DNA of 64,000 bases from Corynebacterium sphenisci DSM 44792 (GCF_001941505.1 NZ_CP009248.1:2418001-2482000), one strand, 5' to 3'. Numbered from the stretch's first letter, positions 19,650 to 29,156 are shown. The notes: generated by a model from the sequence alone, not told the origin. A program made the numbers and translations.

Positions 19650-20344
19650 CGGGGGTCCTCCTTCGGCTCGCGCCGGCTGCGCCGGCGGGCCCGGGTGGCG
19701 GCGGCGGCCACCGCCCGGTCCACGACCAGGGCGAGCACCGCGATGAGCAGCGCGGCGCCGAGCATCATCCCGTAGTCGCGCACCGCCAGCGCGTCCAGCA
19801 GGTACCGGCCCAGCCCGCCGAGGCCCACGTAGGCGGCGACGGTGGCGGTGGCGATGACCTGCAGCAGCGCCGAGCGCACCCCGCCGAGGATGACCGGCAG
19901 GCCCAGCGGGAACTCCACGTCGAGCACCACCTGCCGGGTGGAGTGGCCCACCGCGTAGGCGGCGTCGACGGTGTCCGCGCCGACGGACTCGAACCCGGAG
20001 TAGGTGCCGGCGAGCACCGGCGGCACCGCCATGAGCACCAGCACCGCGATCGCGGGGATGATCGGGGCGGTCGCCCCGCCGGGCAGGGTCAGCGCCAGGT
20101 AGGTGAGCAGGCCCAGGGTGGGCAGCGCGCGCAGCGCCCCGGTGAGCGCCACCGCCGTGGTCCGGCCCCGGCCGGTGTGCCCGATCCAGGTGCCCAGGGG
20201 GATGGCGATGGCGCAGGCCACCGCCATCGCCGCGGCGGTGTAGCCGAGGTGCTCGGCGATCCGCATGCCGATGCCGCCGGGCCCGGACCAGTTCGCCGGG
20301 TCGGTGAGCCAGGACCACGCCCCGGCCAGGATGGGCTCGGCCAT
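19646..20344 (-). CDS. Betaine/choline ABC importer permease 1
   Basis: A 232-residue permease with five to six spans and the EAA-like loop VDAAYAVGHSTRQVVLDVEFPLGLPVILGGVRSALLQ typical of the OpuCB/OpuCD (ProW) family. The C-terminus is strongly basic. It starts 4 nt after the other permease stops and overlaps the binding-protein gene by 4 nt. Two distinct permeases form the heterodimeric channel in this transporter class. Confidence 0.9.
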   Translation of the reverse strand: MAEPILAGAWSWLTDPANWSGPGGIGMRIAEHLGYTAAAMAVACAIAIPLGTWIGHTGRGRTTAVALTGALRALPTLGLLTYLALTLPGGATAPIIPAIAVLVLMAVPPVLAGTYSGFESVGADTVDAAYAVGHSTRQVVLDVEFPLGLPVILGGVRSALLQVIATATVAAYVGLGGLGRYLLDALAVRDYGMMLGAALLIAVLALVVDRAVAAAATRARRRSRREPKEDPR

Positions 20345-20348
20345 GGCC

Positions 20349-21002
20349 TCAGGCCCCCTTCCCGGCGACGGCCCGCCAGGGCAGCAGCAGCCGGCCGACG
20401 GCGACGATGAGCAGGTCCGCGGCCACCGCGAGCACCACGGTGGCCAGCACCCCGGTGAGGATCTCGGTGGGGAAGGAGCGGTTGAACCCGTCGGTGAACA
20501 GGTAGCCCAGCCCGGGCACCCCGATGAGGGCGCCCACCGAGGTCAGCGAGATGGAGGAGGCGGAGACCACCCGCACCCCGGCGAGGATCACCGGCCCGGC
20601 CAGGGGCAGCTCCACGGCGAGCACCCGGCGGGCGGGCCCGTAGCCCACCGCGGTGGCCGCGTCCACCGCCGCCGCCGGGATGGCGCCGAAGGCGTCCGCG
20701 GTGGTGCGGGTGAGCAGCGCGGTGCCGTACACGGTGAGCGCCACCACCACGTTGAGCGGGGAGAGCACCGAGGTGCCCAGCACCGGGGGCAGCACCACGA
20801 ACAGGGCCAGGGAGGGGATCGCGTAGAGCAGCCCGGCGGTGGTGACCACCGCCGGGCCGCCGCGCGGCATCCGGGTCGCGGCCCAGCCCAGGGGCACCGC
20901 GATGAGCAGGGAGGCCAGCACCGGGGGCAGCGCCAGGGCCAGGTGGTCGAGGGCCAGGCCGCCGATCAGCTCCCGGTTGGCGGGGATCCAGTCCAGCCTC
21001 AT
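20349..21002 (-). CDS. Betaine/choline ABC importer permease 2
   Basis: A 217-residue permease, paralogous to its neighbour, with the EAA loop VDAATAVGYGPARRVLAVELPLAGPVILAGVRVVSASSISLTS (OpuC type). I chose the ATG at 21002, which overlaps the ATPase stop by 4 nt; the open frame upstream is a shadow of the ATPase gene. About five spans are visible. Confidence 0.9.
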   Translation of the reverse strand: MRLDWIPANRELIGGLALDHLALALPPVLASLLIAVPLGWAATRMPRGGPAVVTTAGLLYAIPSLALFVVLPPVLGTSVLSPLNVVVALTVYGTALLTRTTADAFGAIPAAAVDAATAVGYGPARRVLAVELPLAGPVILAGVRVVSASSISLTSVGALIGVPGLGYLFTDGFNRSFPTEILTGVLATVVLAVAADLLIVAVGRLLLPWRAVAGKGA

Positions 21003-21817
21003 CGCGCGCCCCCGCCGCCCTCGGCGTCGTCGAGCATGCCGACCACCCGGCCGCCGCGGTCGACGACCCGGTCCCCGGCCACGGAGAGCCGGCGCCGGTC
21101 CACGCCGATGAACCGGGCCACGAAATCGTCGGCGGGGCGCTCCACGAAATCCGCGGGCGCCCCGACCTGGGCGATCCGGCCCCGGTCGCCGAGCAGCACC
21201 ACCCGGTCGCCCAGCCCCAGGGCCTCGTCGATGTCGTGGGTGACGAAGACGATGGTGCGGCCCAGGTCCCGGTGCAGCCGGCGCACCTCCTCCTGCAGAT
21301 CCCGGCGCACGATCGGGTCCACCGCGGCGAAGGGCTCGTCCATGAGCAGCACCCCGGATTCGGCGGCCAGCGCCCGGGCCACCCCGACCCGCTGCTGCTG
21401 GCCCCCGGACAGCTGCGCCGGGTAGCGGCCGGCGACCGCGTCGACGTCCAGGCCGACCAGCTCGATGAGCTCCCGGGCGCGGGCGCGGGCGGCCTCCCGG
21501 CCGGCGCCGGTGAGCAGGGGCACCGTGGCGACGTTGTCCACCACGGTGCGGTGCGGCAGCAGCCCGCCGTTCTGCATGACGTAGCCGATGCCGCGGCGCA
21601 GCCGCACCGGATCCTGCTCGGCGACGTCGCGGCCGTCGATGAGCACCCGGCCGGAGGTGGGCTCCACCATCCGGTTGATCATGCGCAGCAGCGTGGTCTT
21701 GCCGGAGCCGGAGGAGCCGACGAGGACGGTGATCGCGGCCTCCTCGATGTCGAGCGAGAAGTCCTCCACGGCCACGGACTCGCCGTAGGTCTTGGCGACG
21801 GAGTCGAAGCGGATCAC
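20999..21817 (-). CDS. Betaine/choline ABC importer ATP-binding protein
   Basis: A 272-residue ATPase of the OpuCA/ProV type. Walker A is GSSGSGKTT, the Q-loop YVMQNGGLLPH (family hallmark), the signature LSGGQQQRVGVARAL and Walker B VLLMDEPFAAVDPIVRRDLQ, with the switch His in VTHDIDEA. OpuCA proteins normally end with CBS domains that sense ionic strength; here only about 40 residues follow the nucleotide-binding domain, so osmotic gating through CBS is not expected. GTG start at 21817. First gene of the operon. Confidence 0.92.
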   Translation of the reverse strand: MIRFDSVAKTYGESVAVEDFSLDIEEAAITVLVGSSGSGKTTLLRMINRMVEPTSGRVLIDGRDVAEQDPVRLRRGIGYVMQNGGLLPHRTVVDNVATVPLLTGAGREAARARARELIELVGLDVDAVAGRYPAQLSGGQQQRVGVARALAAESGVLLMDEPFAAVDPIVRRDLQEEVRRLHRDLGRTIVFVTHDIDEALGLGDRVVLLGDRGRIAQVGAPADFVERPADDFVARFIGVDRRRLSVAGDRVVDRGGRVVGMLDDAEGGGGAR

Positions 21818-21935
21818 GGTGTACCCCCTGGGGCGGGTTCCCGGCAGCGCCGGTGAGCATCGTTTTCGGGGGTAAGGCTACAGGGTGGGGCCCGCGGGCA
21901 ACCGCAATCGGGGGGCGCGGGGCGCCGCCGCCGGG

Positions 21936-22511
21936 CTAGTTCCGGAAGTTCAGGTACGCCTTCGAGGGGGTGGGCCCGCGCTGGCCCTGGTACTTCGAGC
22001 CCAGCGCCCCGGAGCCGTAGAGGGTCTCCGCCGGGGAGCTCAGCCGGAACAGCGCCAGCTGGCCGACCTTCATCCCCGGCCACAGCACGATCGGCAGATT
22101 GGCGACGTTGGACAGCTCCAGGGTGATGTGCCCGCTGAAGCCGGGGTCGATGAACCCGGCGGTGGAGTGGGTGAGCAGGCCCAGCCGGCCCAGGGAGGAC
22201 TTGCCCTCCAGGCGGCCGGCGAGATGCGCGGGGATGTCGAAGCGCTCCAGGGTGGCGGCCAGCACGAACTCCCCGGGGTGCAGCACGAAGGCCTCGCCCT
22301 CGGGCACCTCGTGGGCGCTGGTGAGCTCCTCCTGGGGCTGGGCGGGGTCGATGTGGGTGTACCGGGAGTTGTTGAACACCCGGAAGAACCGGTCCAGGCG
22401 CACGTCGACGGAGGAGGGCTGGACCATCGAGGGGTCCAGGGGGTCGATGCCGAGGCGCTCGGCGCCCTCGGCGGCCAGGGCGGCGCGGATGTCGCGATCG
22501 GAGAGCAGCAC
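21936..22511 (-). CDS. dcd: dCTP deaminase, probably bifunctional (dUMP-forming)
   Basis: A 191-residue enzyme of the Dcd/Dut superfamily that supplies dUMP for thymidylate synthesis. The motifs are clear: [38 protein letters not shown] (catalytic Arg/Ser and Glu region), [17 protein letters not shown] and the closing [12 protein letters not shown]. Length and motifs fit the actinobacterial bifunctional dCTP deaminase/dUTPase group, though bifunctionality is inferred. The GTG start at 22511 is preceded by GGTTAAGGTGGAG, which could be a ribosome site or a -10 of a leaderless transcript. The tRNA-Gly gene is divergent next door. Confidence 0.95.
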   Translation of the reverse strand: MLLSDRDIRAALAAEGAERLGIDPLDPSMVQPSSVDVRLDRFFRVFNNSRYTHIDPAQPQEELTSAHEVPEGEAFVLHPGEFVLAATLERFDIPAHLAGRLEGKSSLGRLGLLTHSTAGFIDPGFSGHITLELSNVANLPIVLWPGMKVGQLALFRLSSPAETLYGSGALGSKYQGQRGPTPSKAYLNFRN

Positions 22512-22638
22512 GGCTCCACCTTAACCCCCGGGGCGGCCCGGGGGCCCCGTCCGGCCCCGTCCACCTGGAGCTTTGCCCGCGCCCGGGTGGACGGTGCTAC
22601 ATTAATGGCGCAGGGGGCGCCCGCCGCGCCCCCGGCGC

Positions 22639-22712
22639 GCCGATGTAGTTCAATGGTAGAACTCCTGCTTCCCAAGCAGGCAGCGCGGGTTCGATTCCCG
22701 TCATCGGCTCCA
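22639..22712 (+). tRNA. tRNA-Gly (CCC anticodon) with encoded CCA
   Basis: The acceptor stem pairs GCCGATG (22639-22645) with CATCGGC (22702-22708). The anticodon stem CCTGC/GCAGG encloses the loop TTCCCAA, giving anticodon CCC for GGG codons. The T arm is CGGGTTCGATTCCCG. The discriminator is U and CCA follows at 22710-22712. The D arm is short, as usual for tRNA-Gly. Confidence 0.97.
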
Positions 22713-22804
22713 CCGGCCCCGTCCGCGGCGTTCCGCGGACGGGGCCCGCGCATGTCCGCGCCCCTCCCCTGCCCCGCGCCCGGGCCGGCGCCGGGCGCCC
22801 CGGA

Positions 22805-22834
22805 TTGGGATTGTTGGTGGCACCCGCGTATTTT
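22805..22834 (+). promoter_or_regulatory. Candidate promoter for the first ABC/YhgE pair
   Basis: TTGGGA (22805-22810), an 18-nt spacer and TATTTT (22829-22834) stand out in an otherwise GC-rich gap (22713-22952). The leader would be about 110 nt. No other feature is seen in this gap. Confidence 0.45.
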
Positions 22835-22952
22835 CGGGATCGGGCCCAGGTCACGGCCGCCGCCGCACCCGGGTCACCGGCCCACCCAGACCGCGCCCGC
22901 GCCGCGCCGATGCCCGGCCGGGGCGCGGGAGACGACGACAGCGAGGACCCGC

Positions 22953-23798
22953 ATGGACGCCACGCCCCGGCATGCCGCACCCGAGGCCTTCGACGACCGG
23001 CCCGACCCCGGCGCCCCCGACGCCCCCGCGGCGCATGACGCCCCGGAGGACCCGGAGGGCGCCGCGCCGGCGGTGACCGGCCGCGCCCTGGCCATGACCG
23101 GGGAGGAGGGCCCGGTCTACGGGCCGGTGGACGTCGACGTCCCCGGCACCGGGCTGACCATCCTCACCGGCCGGGGCGGCTCCGGGCGCACCGCCCTGGC
23201 GCTGACCCTCGCCGGGCGGATGCGCCCCGACTCCGGGGAGCTCACCGTGCTCGGCGAAACCGGCACCCGGGCGATCCGGCGCCGGGTGGCGATCGCCGGG
23301 GTGGAGCAGGTGGACCTGCTCGACCGGGACGTGCGGGTGCGCCATGTGCTCGCCGAGCACCGGGCGTGGACCTCCCGCTGGTGGCGGCGGGTGCCGGCCC
23401 CGGACGAGGACTACCTGGCGGAGCTGGCCGGGGAGACCTTCGGGCCGCGCTCGCTGCCCCCGCTGGACGCCTACGTCTCCCAGCTCACCGGCGCGGACCG
23501 GCATCTGCTGCGCATCGCGCTGGCCCTGCACCCCGCCGACGGGGCGGAGATCGGGCTGCTCGTGGTCGACGACCTGGAGCAGATCCACGAACCCGGGCAG
23601 CGCCTGGCGCTGCTCAGCCGGCTGCTCGGCATCGCCGAGCGGATCCCGGTGGCGGTGACCTCCGCGGTCGCCCCGCCGGAGGAGATCCTGCCGGCCATCC
23701 ACGTCGCCGACCTGGAGATCACCGCCCGCCACCTCGACCCCGCGGAAACCGGCGTGGACCGCCGGCTGCTCGCCCGCCTGAAGGAGATCCGCCGATGA
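22953..23798 (+). CDS. ABC-like ATPase with altered Walker A, copy 1
   Basis: A 281-residue protein. The first 45 residues are Ala/Pro/Asp-rich and probably disordered. An ABC nucleotide-binding fold follows: a Walker A-like GRGGSGRT at residues 73-80, in which the catalytic Lys is Arg79; a degenerate signature region (YVSQLTGADRHLLRIALAL); and a Walker B-like LLVVDDLEQ, in which Asp replaces the usual Glu. These changes suggest binding without normal hydrolysis, or an atypical mechanism. ATG 22953 has GAGGA 5-6 nt upstream. The stop overlaps the next ATG by 4 nt, so it is coupled to the YhgE/Pip protein. A close paralogue lies at 26107-27042. Confidence 0.85.
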   Translation: MDATPRHAAPEAFDDRPDPGAPDAPAAHDAPEDPEGAAPAVTGRALAMTGEEGPVYGPVDVDVPGTGLTILTGRGGSGRTALALTLAGRMRPDSGELTVLGETGTRAIRRRVAIAGVEQVDLLDRDVRVRHVLAEHRAWTSRWWRRVPAPDEDYLAELAGETFGPRSLPPLDAYVSQLTGADRHLLRIALALHPADGAEIGLLVVDDLEQIHEPGQRLALLSRLLGIAERIPVAVTSAVAPPEEILPAIHVADLEITARHLDPAETGVDRRLLARLKEIRR

Positions 23799-25927
23799 TC
23801 GCGCTGCTGCACACCGGAACCGAGCTGCGTCGCTTCGGGAGGCTGCGGATGACCAAGGTGGCCATCGCGGCCATCTGCATCATGCCGATCCTGTACTCGA
23901 CGCTGTACCTGTGGTCCTACTGGAACCCCTTCGGCAACCTGGCCAACCTGCCGGTGGCGCTGGTCAACTCCGACCGCGGCGCCGAGGTCGACGGCGAGCG
24001 GCTGGACGCGGGCGCGGAGGTCGCCGCGGGCCTGCGCGAGGACGGCTCGCTGCGCTGGGCGGAGGTGGATCACGCCGCGGCGATGCGCGGGGTGCACGAC
24101 GGCACCTACTACTTCGCGGTGGAGCTGCCCGGGGACTTCTCCGAGGCGGTGGCCTCGCCGATGTCGGACAACCCCCGGCAGGCCACGCTCAACGCCGTGT
24201 ACAACGACGCCAACGGCTACCTGTCCACGATCATCGGCGAGAACGCGATGCGCGAGGTGCTCAACGCGGTGGACTCCCGGATCGGCGCCGAGGCGGTGGA
24301 CAAGCTGCTGGTCGGCATGGTGGACGCCGGGATGGGGCTGTCCCGGGCCGCCGAGGGCGCCGGGGAGCTCGACGAGGGCCTGGGGAAGCTGCACGAGGGC
24401 TCCGGGGAGCTGGTCGACGGGCTCACCCAGGCCAAGGACGGCACCGGCCGGCTGGCCGCCGGCACCGGGGAGCTGCGCTCCGGGGTGGGCGAGCTCGCCG
24501 ACGGCACCTCCCGGCTGGTGGAGGGCACCGGGGAGCTCACCGCCGGCACCGGGCAACTCGCCGCGGCGGTGAACTCGAGGGCCGAGGGCATCGCGGCCCT
24601 GCAGTCGGGGGCGGATCGGCTCCGCGAGGGCACCGCGGAACTCGGCGCCGGGGCGGCGAGAATCGACTCCGGGGTGGGCGAGCTGAAGTCCACGGTGGAT
24701 TCCGCGGCGGCGGCGCAGTCCATGGGCACCGCCGAGATCCGCCGGATCGCCGCCGGCCTGCGGCTGCTTCCGGATCCGGCCTCCCGGCGGGCGGCGGCGG
24801 ATCTGGACGCCGCCGCGGATCGGCTCGACGCCCTCGGCGTGGGCCCGGCCTCGCCGCTGGTGGCCGGGGTGGACGCGCTGGCCGCGGGCACCGGGGAGCT
24901 CTCCCGGCAGCTCAACGACCCGGCCGCGGAGTACCGCGGCGGGATCGAGGCGCTGGCCGCCGGCACCGATCAGCTCGGCGAGCTGGTCGACGGGGTGAAC
25001 CGGCTCGACGAGGGCGCGAACCGGCTGGCCGCCGGGGCGGCGGAGCTGGACGCCGGGGTGGGCCGGCTCTCCGCCGGGGCCGCGGAGCTGGACGAGGGGG
25101 CCACCCAGCTCGATGACGGGGCCACCCGGCTGCTCGACGGGGGCCGCCGGCTGGACGCGGGCCTGGGCACCGCGCGCGAGGGCGCCCATGAGCTGGCCAC
25201 CGGCCTGGCCGAGGGCGCCGAGCAGGTGCCCTCCTGGTCCGAGGACGAGCGCCGCCGGGTGTCCACGGTGATGGGCGGGCCGGTGGACGTGTCCTCCACC
25301 AACGACGCCGGGGACAACTCCTTCGGCGGCGGGCTGGCGCCGTTCTTCTTCACCCTGGCGCTCTACATCGGCGGGATCATCGCCTTCCTGCTGCTGCGCC
25401 CGCTGCACCGGCGGGCGGTCAGCGCCGGGGTGCCGCCGCTGCGCGCGGCGATCGACGGGCTGGTCCCGGCGGCGGTGATCGGGATCGCGCAGACCCTGGT
25501 CATCTTCGGCACCACGATGCTGGTCACCCCGCTGCGGCCGGCGACGGTGGCGGGCCTGGCGCTGTTCGGGATCGTGGTCTCGGTGATGTTCATGGCGATC
25601 AACCAGATGTTCAACGTGGCGCTCGGCGCCGGGCCGGGCAAGGTCGCGGCGATGGCCTTCCTCATGATCCAGGTGGTCTCCTCCGGGGGCCTGTACCCGG
25701 TGGAGACCCAGCCGACGGCGCTGCAGTGGCTGCATCCGCTGATGCCGATGACCTACGCGGTGCAGGGTCTGCGTCAGGTGCTCTACGGCGACTACGACCC
25801 GCGGATGGCCGGGGCGGTGGTGGCCTGCCTGGCGGTGACCGCCGGGGCGGTGGCGCTCACCGCGCTGGCCGCCCGCCGGGATCGGGTGTGGACGATGCAA
25901 CGCCTGCATCCCCCGATCGCGATGTAG
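23795..25927 (+). CDS. YhgE/Pip-type membrane protein, copy 1
   Basis: A 710-residue ABC-2-like membrane protein. One span near the N-terminus (VAIAAICIMPILYSTLYLW), with the pip_yhgE N-terminal motif NPFGNLANLPVALVNSDRG, is followed by an outer domain of about 350 residues made of XXXLXXG heptads (GAGELDEGLGKLHEGSGELV and so on), and then five C-terminal spans ending in MPMTYAVQGLRQVLYGDY. Relatives include phage-infection protein (Pip) of lactococci and the ESX-associated EsaA-like group. Coupled by ATGA to the ATPase-like gene. The cargo is unknown. The whole unit is duplicated downstream. Confidence 0.88.
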   Translation: MIALLHTGTELRRFGRLRMTKVAIAAICIMPILYSTLYLWSYWNPFGNLANLPVALVNSDRGAEVDGERLDAGAEVAAGLREDGSLRWAEVDHAAAMRGVHDGTYYFAVELPGDFSEAVASPMSDNPRQATLNAVYNDANGYLSTIIGENAMREVLNAVDSRIGAEAVDKLLVGMVDAGMGLSRAAEGAGELDEGLGKLHEGSGELVDGLTQAKDGTGRLAAGTGELRSGVGELADGTSRLVEGTGELTAGTGQLAAAVNSRAEGIAALQSGADRLREGTAELGAGAARIDSGVGELKSTVDSAAAAQSMGTAEIRRIAAGLRLLPDPASRRAAADLDAAADRLDALGVGPASPLVAGVDALAAGTGELSRQLNDPAAEYRGGIEALAAGTDQLGELVDGVNRLDEGANRLAAGAAELDAGVGRLSAGAAELDEGATQLDDGATRLLDGGRRLDAGLGTAREGAHELATGLAEGAEQVPSWSEDERRRVSTVMGGPVDVSSTNDAGDNSFGGGLAPFFFTLALYIGGIIAFLLLRPLHRRAVSAGVPPLRAAIDGLVPAAVIGIAQTLVIFGTTMLVTPLRPATVAGLALFGIVVSVMFMAINQMFNVALGAGPGKVAAMAFLMIQVVSSGGLYPVETQPTALQWLHPLMPMTYAVQGLRQVLYGDYDPRMAGAVVACLAVTAGAVALTALAARRDRVWTMQRLHPPIAM

Positions 25928-26033
25928 CGGGTGCGGGCGGCGGGCGCCGGGATGATCGCGGGCATCCCGGCCTCCCCCGTCACTTGCGTACCATGGATCA
26001 CACCCGTCACGGTGGTATCACGTTTTGGTCGGG

Positions 26034-26039
26034 TAATAT
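26034..26039 (+). promoter_or_regulatory. Candidate -10 box for the second ABC/YhgE pair
   Basis: TAATAT in an AT-enriched patch (26011-26045) of the 179-bp gap between the two duplicated units. No good -35 is seen. It would give a leader of about 60 nt before the ATG at 26107. Confidence 0.4.
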
Positions 26040-26106
26040 CCCCTTCGCCGTGACCCGGCGCGCCCCACCGGGTGCGCCACGCGCATATCCCCGCTGGAGG
26101 ATCCCC

Positions 26107-27042
26107 ATGCCCGAGCACCCCGCCGACGAGGCGCCCCGCCACACCGCCGACGCCGCCGAGGCCCCGGCCGGCAACCCGCATCTGGCGGCCGAACCGGGGC
26201 GGCGGCGCCGCCGCGCCCCGGGGCCGCTGACCCGGCTGACCGGGCTGGGCCGCCGCCGCGGCGGCGACCGGGACGCGACCGGGCTGATGGACGGCACCCA
26301 CGACGAGTACGCGGTGCTCGCCCGCGGCCTGGGCGTCACCGCCGCCGAGGGCCGGGTCTACGGGCCCATCGACGTCGCCGTGCCCGCCACCGGGGTGACC
26401 GTGCTCTCCGGGCGCGGCGGCTCCGGGCGCACCGCCCTGGCGCTGACCATCGCCGGCCGGATGCGGCCCACCGAGGGCCGGCTGATGGTGCTCGGCGAGA
26501 CCGGCCGGGCCGCGATCCGGCGCCGGGTGGCCATCGCCGGGGTGGACCAGATCGACCTGCTGGACCGGGACCTCCGGGTCGGCCGGGTGCTCACCGAGCA
26601 CCGCTACTGGTCGCAGCCGGTGTGGCGCTGGGCGCGCAGCGTCGACGAGGACTACCTCGCCGACCTCGCCGGGGAGCTCTACGGTTCCCGGACGCTGCCC
26701 CCGCTGGACGCCTACGTCTCCCAGCTGCCCGGGCTGGACCGGCATCTGCTGCGGATCGCGATGGCGCTCAACCCCGCCCACGGCGGGGAGATCGGCCTGC
26801 TCATCGTCGACGACCTGGAGCAGGTGCACGAGCTCGACGAGCGGATCATCCTGCTCACCCGGCTGGTCGAGCTCTCCCACCGGATCCCGGTGGTGATCAA
26901 CGCGGTCAACCCGCTGCCGCACGCCCTGGTGCCGCCGCAGCGGCAGGTCCGCCTGGACACCGACGCCTCGCACATCACCCCCTTCGACTGGGGCATCGGG
27001 GACGCCGAACTCGACGAGATGGTCAAGGAGTACGCCGAATGA
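26107..27042 (+). CDS. ABC-like ATPase with altered Walker A, copy 2
   Basis: A 311-residue paralogue of the protein at 22953-23798, very similar from VYGPIDVAVPATGVTVLSGR onward. The N-terminal 65 residues are a longer, Arg-rich, unrelated leader. The Walker A-like motif is again GRGGSGRT, with Arg108 where Lys is expected. The signature is YVSQLPGLDRHLLRIAMAL and Walker B IGLLIVDDLEQV. Keeping the same three deviations in both copies argues that they are functional rather than decay. ATG 26107 has GGAGG 7 nt upstream. The stop overlaps the next start by 4 nt. Confidence 0.85.
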   Translation: MPEHPADEAPRHTADAAEAPAGNPHLAAEPGRRRRRAPGPLTRLTGLGRRRGGDRDATGLMDGTHDEYAVLARGLGVTAAEGRVYGPIDVAVPATGVTVLSGRGGSGRTALALTIAGRMRPTEGRLMVLGETGRAAIRRRVAIAGVDQIDLLDRDLRVGRVLTEHRYWSQPVWRWARSVDEDYLADLAGELYGSRTLPPLDAYVSQLPGLDRHLLRIAMALNPAHGGEIGLLIVDDLEQVHELDERIILLTRLVELSHRIPVVINAVNPLPHALVPPQRQVRLDTDASHITPFDWGIGDAELDEMVKEYAE

Positions 27043-29129
27043 TCCCCTCGATGAAGGCGGGCAACGAACTGCGCCGCTTCATGCGCTCGAAGATGGGCAA
27101 GGCCACCCTGGTGTCCATCACCCTGATGCCGCTGCTGTACTCGGCGCTGTACCTGTGGAGCTTCTGGAACCCCTTCGGCAACCTCGCCGATCTGCCGGTG
27201 GCCCTGGTCAACTCCGACCGCGGCGCGGTCGTCGACGGCCGGGCGATGAACGCCGGCGACGAGGTCGCCCGCGGCATGGTGGACAACGAGTCCCTGGACT
27301 GGCACCTGGTCTCCCGGCAGGACGCGATCGAGGGAGTGCGCGACGGCACCTACTACTTCTCCGTGGAACTGCCCGAGGACTTCTCCGAGGCGGTGACCTC
27401 CCCGGCCGGCGACGCCCCCCGGCAGGCCACCCTGCAGGCGGTGTACAACGACCGCAACGGCTACCTGTCCACCGTGATCGGGGAGAACGCGATGCGGGTG
27501 GTGCTCGCCACCGTGGGCGAGCGGATCGGCTCCCAGGCGGTGGACAAGCTGCTCGTCGGCATGCTCAACGCCGGGATGGGCGTGTCCATGGCCGCCGACG
27601 GCGCCGGGCAGCTCGCCGATGGCGCGGACCAGCTGCGCGATGGCCTGGGCGAGCTCTCCGACGGCTCCGGGCAGCTCGCCGACGGGCTCGCCCGCAACAA
27701 GGAGGGCACCACCGCCCTGGTCGACGGGGTCGGCCGGCTGCGCGAGGGCACCGGGCAACTCGCCGAGGGCACCGGGCAGCTGCGCGCCGAGGTCACCGCC
27801 GCCACCGGCTCCTTCGCCCAGCTGCAGGACGACGCCGCCGCGCTCACCGGCACCGTGGAGACCGCCGGGGCGGCGGCGAAGGCCGCCAATGACGGGATGC
27901 GCGGGGTGGCCTCCGGGGCGGAGGCCGCCGCCGGGGCGCAGGGCGCCTCCGCGGAGCGGATCCGGGCACTGGCCGACCAGCTGCGCGGGGTCAACGAACC
28001 CGCCGTGCAGAACGCGGTCGCCGAACTCGACCGCCTCGCCGACGGCTTCGCCGCGACCGGGATCGGCCCGGATTCGCCGCTGCTCGCCGAGATCCGGGAT
28101 GCGGCGAAGACCACCGGGGAACTGGACTACCAGCTCAACGACCCGGCCAGCCCGCTGCAGGCCGGCCTCGGCGCGCTGGCCGGCAACTCCGATCAGATCG
28201 ACCGGCTGGTCGACGGGGTGACCCGGCTCGACGAGGGCGCCACCCAGCTCGACGACGGCGCCGCGCAGCTCGCCGACGGCGCCCGGCGGCTCGACGATGG
28301 CGCCGCGCAGCTGCTCGACGGCGGCAACCGGCTCGACGAGGGCCTGGGCACCGCCAAGGACGGATCGGTGCGCCTGGCCGACGGGGCCCGGGAGCTGGCC
28401 ACCCGGCTGCGCGACGGCGCCGAGCAGGTGCCGAAATGGGATCCGCTGCAGCGGCAGCAGCTCGCCAGCGTGATGGGCGGGCCGGTGGGCGTGCACGAGA
28501 ACAACACCGCCGGGGACAACACCTTCGGCGCGGGCCTGGCCCCGCTGTTCTTCTCCATGGCGCTGCACGTCGGCGGCCTGGTCATCTTCCTGGTGCTGCG
28601 CCCCCTGCAGCAGCGCCAGATCGGCGCCGGGGTGAGCCCGCTGCGCGCCGCGGTGGACGGGTTCGTCCCCGGCGGGATCATCTCCTTCTGCCAGGCGCTG
28701 GCGGTGGTGTTCATCACCATGGCGGTCACCCCGCTGCGGCCCGCCTCGGTGCTCGCGGTGCTCGCCTTCGCGATCCTGGTGGCCCTGATGTACGGGGCGG
28801 TGAACCAGATGCTGCACGCCCTGCTCGGCCCCGGGCCCGGCCGGGTGACCTCGCTGTCCTTCCTCATGGTGCAGATGGTCTCCTCCGGGGGCATGTACCC
28901 GGTGGAGACCCAGCCGCAGCTGCTGTCCTGGATCCACCCCTTCATGCCGATGACCTACGCGGTGAGCGGCTTCCGGCAGGTGATGTACGGCACCTACGAC
29001 GCCCGGCTGGGCATCTCCATCGCCGCGGTGCTCGCCGTCATCGCCGGCTCCCTGGCGATCACCGCGGTGGCCGCCGCCCGGGACCGCACCTGGACCATGT
29101 CCCGGCTGCACCCCCCGATCGACGTCTGA
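27039..29129 (+). CDS. YhgE/Pip-type membrane protein, copy 2
   Basis: A 696-residue paralogue of the protein at 23795-25927 with the same plan: an N-terminal span and NPFGNLADLPVALVNSDRG, an outer heptad-repeat domain (GADQLRDGLGELSDGSGQLA), and five C-terminal spans with VSSGGMYPVETQPQLLSWIHPFMPMTYAVSGFRQVMYG. The centre (about residues 250-380) differs most between the copies. ATG 27039 overlaps the ATPase stop; an in-frame Met four codons later is an alternative. The two copies may form a heterodimer or act on different substrates. Confidence 0.88.
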   Translation: MIPSMKAGNELRRFMRSKMGKATLVSITLMPLLYSALYLWSFWNPFGNLADLPVALVNSDRGAVVDGRAMNAGDEVARGMVDNESLDWHLVSRQDAIEGVRDGTYYFSVELPEDFSEAVTSPAGDAPRQATLQAVYNDRNGYLSTVIGENAMRVVLATVGERIGSQAVDKLLVGMLNAGMGVSMAADGAGQLADGADQLRDGLGELSDGSGQLADGLARNKEGTTALVDGVGRLREGTGQLAEGTGQLRAEVTAATGSFAQLQDDAAALTGTVETAGAAAKAANDGMRGVASGAEAAAGAQGASAERIRALADQLRGVNEPAVQNAVAELDRLADGFAATGIGPDSPLLAEIRDAAKTTGELDYQLNDPASPLQAGLGALAGNSDQIDRLVDGVTRLDEGATQLDDGAAQLADGARRLDDGAAQLLDGGNRLDEGLGTAKDGSVRLADGARELATRLRDGAEQVPKWDPLQRQQLASVMGGPVGVHENNTAGDNTFGAGLAPLFFSMALHVGGLVIFLVLRPLQQRQIGAGVSPLRAAVDGFVPGGIISFCQALAVVFITMAVTPLRPASVLAVLAFAILVALMYGAVNQMLHALLGPGPGRVTSLSFLMVQMVSSGGMYPVETQPQLLSWIHPFMPMTYAVSGFRQVMYGTYDARLGISIAAVLAVIAGSLAITAVAAARDRTWTMSRLHPPIDV

Positions 29130-29156
29130 CCCCGAGCACAGGACAGGAGCGCCCCG

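Noticed and set aside
22713..22952. Integrated element next to tRNA-Gly
   Set aside because: No integrase, no repeat of the tRNA 3' end and no composition change were seen near 22.7 kb.
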